A DNA stretch of 64,000 bases from Treponema bryantii. Its GTDB lineage: Bacteria > Spirochaetota > Spirochaetia > Treponematales > Treponemataceae. A program made the position numbers and the translations under genes. Positions within the stretch are counted from its first letter, which is position 1. Each line of letters opens with the position of its first letter. The stretch is taken from positions 1 through 64,000 of the forward strand of contig NZ_FOFU01000001.1 in the NCBI RefSeq assembly GCF_900111035.1, given 5' to 3'. Positions 60,601 through 64,000 of this stretch are shown piece after piece. The notes beneath the pieces are model-generated. The model saw only the letters and a program-made list of their open reading frames with translations, ran no database searches and had not been told where the DNA came from.

Positions 60601-60727
60601 GGATGTTGAAAAGGCTTGCGACAGATTTTACGAATCAGCTCAAAAACAATGTTCAAAAGCTGTATTCAGTAATAATTCTGCTAAAACAAAAAATTCTGCT
60701 GGAAATAATATAAAAATTCCTTTATAA
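57677..60727 (+). CDS. M16 metallopeptidase, presequence-protease (PreP/Cym1) type
   Basis: 1016 aa from MFNFTDPANIG (AGAGG upstream; the in-frame ATG at 57647 lies inside fliG). Inverted zinc motif HIMEH (His72, Glu75, His76) and the third ligand Glu in VVYNEMKG about 95 residues on. The four-domain length and ASTSLNTFLNALTYPDKTVY fit the COG1026 group that degrades short unstructured peptides in a closed chamber. No signal peptide, so probably cytoplasmic. Zn site complete. Confidence 0.9.
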   Translation: MFNFTDPANIGKAYKDFVLLAIDELPDYKARAVYLRHKITGLEVYHIIKDDKENLFAYAFRTLDKTSRGVAHIMEHSVLCGSEKYPLKEPFITLASTSLNTFLNALTYPDKTVYPGASVVRADYFNMMDVYGDAVFFPKLDHATFIQEGHRVEMDEEGKLSIQGVVYNEMKGNYSSFQPIAFSDLISAMFPNSYPAFDSGGDPLHIPELTYQEFLDFHQKFYSPDNCLLFLYGDIPTYQQLDFIDERFIGRLIKKYDCREGGAICNIDIDSKKPVIKMDIKNLQTLNFLQESCSLKTLAPETGSTGSFVSLNWYAGKADIEKLFLCEVLCGNDSSPLARALKDSKLGDDVQFQSFGQFREEFFCAGLWGVKKGNEEKVFTLVEKTLNEIYEKGVLQEDIDSAVMGIDFTLREVNRYWGPFSIQLMEKTLKGWCNGDVCSRHLAPITDFERVKTELHKDPDYTKKLIKKYFLDPSVKVRFVSEPSENYFKEREAAEKLLIERLEQNLDKVQLKKDLDELHAYQQHIETSEETACIPTTKISELERSIDIPETTLEFITGADDSDIPLFISQEDTNGIFYVDVLFPFDRLPAEYLQHIPFFADVLTNLGWNGKGWDKCTAQSSCVMGDIWGRTLSGSIPDAPDCIAEADKYRAYNFCGRNWVGLICKALTERAEEALDMLAEIITKMDFDDKKHLETLMTELKAEKKNSIISNGRDYTQKRARAGWNENLALNEIMWGVSQLHTVEGYKKHDAKKMLKMFSYMYKECLKAGGIIHITSDSDSLKKLKPLLSDFAKKAQLTKLLPGHHYTMDELSPYISDFEACKEDKIQFLNVPGQTGYASAIIPSSSYLTKEAAAENVFAAWLSNHTLWDKIRTTGGAYGASCWVDSIEKQVIMTTYRDPTPEKSIEVYLQSLKELCSTPIPKEEVEKTIVSNYGNAIVPASPKDRGARSFEGMLYGNPQRFKQVRVDNLLEVTEEDVEKACDRFYESAQKQCSKAVFSNNSAKTKNSAGNNIKIPL

Positions 60728-60769
60728 TATTTTTAAAGCATTCCATAATATGGAAAGGAGATACAGGTT

Positions 60770-60988
60770 ATGGATAAAAAGACAAAACAATGCGTCAAAA
60801 TGCTTAGAGATTTGGTTTCGGATGTTCAGGGAGCTCCTTTTCCAGGTGGAGAACTTAAGAGTGAGCTTTATGAAATCTGGTATGAGCATGCGCAGCGTGC
60901 AGCCGTAGAGTGCTTTGAGTACTTGAACGACAATTTCCCAGAAGAACAGAAGGAACTTAATAAGTCCATCGATAAACTCTTTAAGTAG
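60770..60988 (+). CDS. Small conserved-looking protein of unknown function
   Basis: 72 aa, preceded by AAAGGAG. Helical and charged: CVKMLRDLVSDVQGAPFPGG, then LYEIWYEHAQRAAVECFEYL. No signal or membrane segment, and no family recognised. The good ribosome-binding site and codon use argue it is real. It has 42 nt to the M16 gene and a terminator after it. Confidence 0.7.
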   Translation: MDKKTKQCVKMLRDLVSDVQGAPFPGGELKSELYEIWYEHAQRAAVECFEYLNDNFPEEQKELNKSIDKLFK

Positions 60989-61035
60989 TTTTGGGAAAAA
61001 TCCTTCCTGATAGATAAAAGTATAATTATTTATAG

Positions 61036-61084
61036 AAAAAAAGCTGTCGTTGATTCCTTTTTTGGATTCAGACGGCTTTTTTTG
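61036..61084. terminator. Terminator hairpin after the small gene
   Basis: AAAAAAGCTGTC...GATTCC and GGATTCA-GACGGCTTTTTTT pair with a few mismatches around a T-rich loop; A-run and T-run at the ends allow either direction. Confidence 0.8.
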
Positions 61085-61154
61085 TTTTTCAATCAAGTTC
61101 TATTTATAAATGTCGACAATATAAGAGAATAGGTTTCTTATAAAGGTTTTTAAC

Positions 61155-62330
61155 ATGAAGTCGAACACAAAACTTTCAAATGATTATAAATTCGGATTTA
61201 CAGGCGCAAAGAAAAAGCTTGGGCTTAATTTCTGGCGTTTTGTTTTTAATGCCGTTAATACTTCTACTGGGGCAGAACAGATGTTCTATATTGAGTTTGA
61301 AATGCTCAATCCCTGGAATTCAAGCGATGCTGTTCAGTTAGGTTTTAAGCCACGGGTAAGTATTTCTGCAGAAGATTTGCAATATGCACTTGCCGGTACT
61401 GATTCTGCAAAAGATCTTTCAACAGAAGCTATAGTTCAGCCTTCTTACTGTGCTGTAAGAGTCGGTGCTTTTGGCAAAGAAGGAAAGCAATTCTGTTCTT
61501 ATTATCCGGTTAAACAAGTTCATTTTAGTAATAAACCTTTTGAAATCATTGTAGATAACAAATACTTCAACGAAAATAAAATCGGCGGTTTTATAAATGT
61601 TCCCCAGGAAGAGCATGCAGCCCATCCAGAACTATTGTGTGATTATGGCTATGCTAAATGGGATATCAATTATACAATTACCAAAGATTATACCAACGGT
61701 TATAAATCTGATTTAATAAGATGGTTTCCTTTTGGACTTCAGACAGTATATACCGGTTCAATTCATTTTGATGGTGATGAATATGCGATTGATCCAAAGC
61801 GATGTAATGGTTATTCGGAACGTTTCTGGGGTAAGGGAATTCCTGAACCATTCTTCCATCTTTCTTCTGCAAATCTTACAAGTGTGATTTCTGGAAAAAC
61901 TCTTTTTGAATCTTCATTTGCAGTAAAAGGTATTTTTGATGACCGAGTTTCATTTGTAGGAAAATTTGAAGATATTGATATTGAGCTTTGTGCTGATGGT
62001 TCTAAGCGTCAGTTCTCTGTTGTATGGGATTGTACCCAGATGCCAGAGAATGATAATCCGGAAGAAAATCTGCTTCACTGGAGTGCAAGCCTGAACAGCA
62101 AAGAATGGGTTATTGATATTGATGTTTTCTGCAAAATCCGTGAATTAAATAACCGTACTATTGAGCTGCCTGAAGGACAGAGAAAAATTCTGAACGTTCT
62201 TGAAGGTGGTTCTGGTACAGGCGAAATAAAACTCTATAAGCATATTGGCAGCACCCTCGAACAGATCGAACACGCTACACTTCAGAAAGTGTTCTGCGAG
62301 TTCGGTCATATCGAAGATGGCGAGTTCTAA
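61155..62330 (+). CDS. Tocopherol-cyclase/AttH-like (lipocalin-type) protein
   Basis: 391 aa, mostly beta with no signal peptide. GLNFWRFVFNAVNTSTGAEQ...EFEMLNP and the late NGYSERFWGKGIPEPFFHLS resemble proteins with two lipocalin-like barrels (tocopherol cyclase / AttH group), which bind isoprenoids or lipids. I see no catalytic signature, so only a fold-level guess is offered. AAAGG about 9 nt upstream of the ATG. Confidence 0.6.
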   Translation: MKSNTKLSNDYKFGFTGAKKKLGLNFWRFVFNAVNTSTGAEQMFYIEFEMLNPWNSSDAVQLGFKPRVSISAEDLQYALAGTDSAKDLSTEAIVQPSYCAVRVGAFGKEGKQFCSYYPVKQVHFSNKPFEIIVDNKYFNENKIGGFINVPQEEHAAHPELLCDYGYAKWDINYTITKDYTNGYKSDLIRWFPFGLQTVYTGSIHFDGDEYAIDPKRCNGYSERFWGKGIPEPFFHLSSANLTSVISGKTLFESSFAVKGIFDDRVSFVGKFEDIDIELCADGSKRQFSVVWDCTQMPENDNPEENLLHWSASLNSKEWVIDIDVFCKIRELNNRTIELPEGQRKILNVLEGGSGTGEIKLYKHIGSTLEQIEHATLQKVFCEFGHIEDGEF

Positions 62331-62343
62331 GTTCTGCGGTTAT

Positions 62344-64000
62344 TTATCTGCTGAATATCAGCTTTCCATCATCCGACTTAATCTTAATCACATCTCCGTC
62401 CCGTACATTACCTGCAAGTAATTCTCGAGCCAGAGTATTTTCAACATAAGTCTGAATTGCTCTCTTAACCGGACGTGCGCCCATTGTCGGGTCGTAGCCT
62501 TTTTCGCATAGGAAGTCCATTGCACTCTGGTCAAAGTCCAAAGTAATTTTGCGGTCTGCAAGACGGCTCTGTACTCGTTCAAGCTGCAGCTTAATGATAG
62601 AGGCAATATGCTCTTTACCTAGCTGCTGGAACATTACGATTTCGTCAATACGGTTCAGGAACTCTGGACGGAAGGTCTGGCGCAAAAGAACGTTTATTTT
62701 GTCTTTAACGCTGTCGCCTGTTTCACCTTTTTCTGCAGCTTCGAGAATAAGGTCACTTCCAAGGTTGCTTGTCATGATGATAATCGTATTCTTAAAGTCT
62801 ACGACACGGCCCTGTCCGTCTGTAAGACGGCCGTCATCGAGTACCTGCAGCAATACATTGAATACATCCGGGTGAGCCTTTTCAACTTCATCAAAAAGAA
62901 TAACGCTGTATGGTCGGCGGCGAACGGCTTCTGTGAGCTGACCACCTTCATCGTAGCCAACGTATCCCGGAGGTGCTCCAATAAGACGTGTCACACTGAA
63001 CTTTTCCATGTACTCAGACATATCAATTCGGGTGAGAGCCTTTTCATCGTTGAACAGGAAGTCTGCAAGAGTTTTTGCAAGCTCAGTTTTGCCAACTCCT
63101 GTTGGTCCTATGAACATAAAACTTCCAAGCGGCTTGTTTGGATCATTAAGACCACTGCGGTTACGACGGATTGCGTCACTTACAACATTAACAGCCTCAT
63201 CCTGTCCGACAACTCTCTTGTGGAGTACGTTTTCAAGTTCAAGATATTTCTGTTTTTCTCCTGTCATCATTTTTGCAACAGGAATACCAGTCCAGGTAGA
63301 AACAACCTTTGCAATATCTTCTTCTGTTACAGACTGGCGGAGAAGGGAATCTCTGCCGCCTTCTGCGCGTTCCTTTTCTGCAGCTAGGGCTGCATCGAGG
63401 TCCTTCTGAAGGGCTGGGATTGTACTGTATTTAAGTTCAGCCGCTTTTGCAAGATTTCCATTGCGGGTATACTTTTCTTCCTCAAAGCGGGCCTGCTCAA
63501 GTTGTTCTTTTATCTTACGTGACTTATCAATATTTTCCTTTTCATTCTGCCACTGAAGCTTCATGGTATCACGGCGGCCTGTAATTTCGGAAAGTTCCTT
63601 CTCAAGCTTTGAAAGTCTTTCTTTACTTGCTGCATCATCTTCCTTACTCAATGACTGCTTTTCAATCTGCAGCTGAAGCATCTTTCGTTCAACCTGATCG
63701 AGTTCTGTAGGCTGGCTTTCAATTTCCATCTTAAGACGGCTGGCTGCTTCATCAACAAGGTCAATTGCCTTATCCGGCATAAAGCGGGAAGTGATATAGC
63801 GGTTACTCAAGGTAGCAGCGGCAACCAGGGCTTCATCTTCAATTCTAACTCCATGATGGATTTCGTACTTTTCGCGAAGTCCACGGAGAATTGCAATTGT
63901 ATCTTCTACGCTAGGTTCTGCACAGTAAACCTGCTGGAAACGGCGTTCAAGGGCTGCATCCTTTTCAATGTACTTGCGGTATTCGTCGAGGGTAGTAGCG
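62344..64000 (-). CDS. clpB: ATP-dependent disaggregase ClpB (N-terminal part beyond window)
   Basis: 552 codons are visible; the reading frame stays open to the window edge. It includes the end of the first AAA+ domain ([39 protein letters not shown]), the coiled-coil middle domain (about 63400-63700), and the whole second AAA+ domain: Walker [10 protein letters not shown], Walker [14 protein letters not shown], sensor TSNLGSD, and [13 protein letters not shown]. With DnaK, ClpB rescues aggregated proteins. The middle domain separates it from ClpA and ClpC. Confidence 0.95.
   Translation of the reverse strand, partial: ATTLDEYRKYIEKDAALERRFQQVYCAEPSVEDTIAILRGLREKYEIHHGVRIEDEALVAAATLSNRYITSRFMPDKAIDLVDEAASRLKMEIESQPTELDQVERKMLQLQIEKQSLSKEDDAASKERLSKLEKELSEITGRRDTMKLQWQNEKENIDKSRKIKEQLEQARFEEEKYTRNGNLAKAAELKYSTIPALQKDLDAALAAEKERAEGGRDSLLRQSVTEEDIAKVVSTWTGIPVAKMMTGEKQKYLELENVLHKRVVGQDEAVNVVSDAIRRNRSGLNDPNKPLGSFMFIGPTGVGKTELAKTLADFLFNDEKALTRIDMSEYMEKFSVTRLIGAPPGYVGYDEGGQLTEAVRRRPYSVILFDEVEKAHPDVFNVLLQVLDDGRLTDGQGRVVDFKNTIIIMTSNLGSDLILEAAEKGETGDSVKDKINVLLRQTFRPEFLNRIDEIVMFQQLGKEHIASIIKLQLERVQSRLADRKITLDFDQSAMDFLCEKGYDPTMGARPVKRAIQTYVENTLARELLAGNVRDGDVIKIKSDDGKLIFSR

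Noticed and set aside
62344-63810. ClpB as a truncated or internally started protein
   Set aside because: The frame stays open with typical ClpB sequence to base 64000; it is cut only by the window edge.
1-64000. CRISPR arrays, insertion sequences, prophage
   Set aside because: No regularly spaced direct repeats, transposase, integrase or phage structural gene was found; the repeats present are isolated hairpin elements.

Overview
The window looks like chromosomal DNA of a low-GC spirochaete close to gut or rumen Treponema. The evidence is the rpsP-khpA-rimM-trmD-rplS block followed by a FliK-like/FlhB-C-domain pair and yraN, a FliG-like protein, a bacterial EarP beside an EF-P with Arg32, many periplasmic binding proteins, and AT-rich promoters. 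I saw no transposase, integrase, phage gene or CRISPR array. Family calls come from motifs read by eye, not from database searches.

Layout. 1-610: end of an rRNA operon (5S), tRNA-Val, then two copies of a tRNA-Val 3' end, each facing an inverted tRNA fragment across a two-hairpin repeat (family A). 0.7-5.3 kb: nudC, an AraC regulator, and a three-gene ABC-2 exporter. 5.4-9.3 kb: outer-membrane barrel candidate, lysC, a beta-propeller protein and dapB. 9.3-16 kb: a membrane protein, the Na+-pumping oxaloacetate decarboxylase operon oadGAB (OadA has two biotinyl domains), and a PadR/HAAS/PspC envelope-response operon. 16-29.3 kb: an eight-gene operon plus a separately promoted lipoprotein. It combines a membrane-anchored binding-protein fusion, four ABC permeases, an NHL/TPR protein, a Yip1-like protein and a DUF5696-type glycosidase-like protein. 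This is the best candidate here for an undescribed multi-component sugar system. 29.4-33.1 kb: leaderless argH with a polar amino acid ABC importer. 33.2-39.9 kb: ribosome/tRNA-modification genes, flagellar-export-like genes, earP and efp. 40-44 kb: an oligopeptide-type binding protein paired with a chemoreceptor; rpsU, tRNA-Pro and tRNA-Asp on the minus strand. 44.4-51.9 kb: a TRAP transporter, a GntR/FCD regulator and an LplB/YtcP-type ABC importer; the same 12-bp palindrome lies in both transporter promoter regions, so one regulator probably controls both. 51.9-56.4 kb: an AraC regulator and a heterodimeric ABC exporter. 56.4-64 kb: FliG-like protein, a PreP-like M16 protease, two uncharacterised proteins and the 3' part of clpB.

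Cross-cutting signals. Repeat family A (five copies and a fragment) keeps its stems by compensatory changes. Repeat family B is palindromic, and one copy is read in frame inside earP. Several genes (argH, the FliK-like gene, the fliG-like gene, the binding-protein fusion, gntR) have a -10 box so close to the ATG that their mRNAs should have almost no leader. Several operons look set up for unequal output: a terminator-like hairpin lies between dctP and dctQM and another between tRNA-Asp and tRNA-Pro, and the lipoprotein at 27.9 kb has its own promoter.
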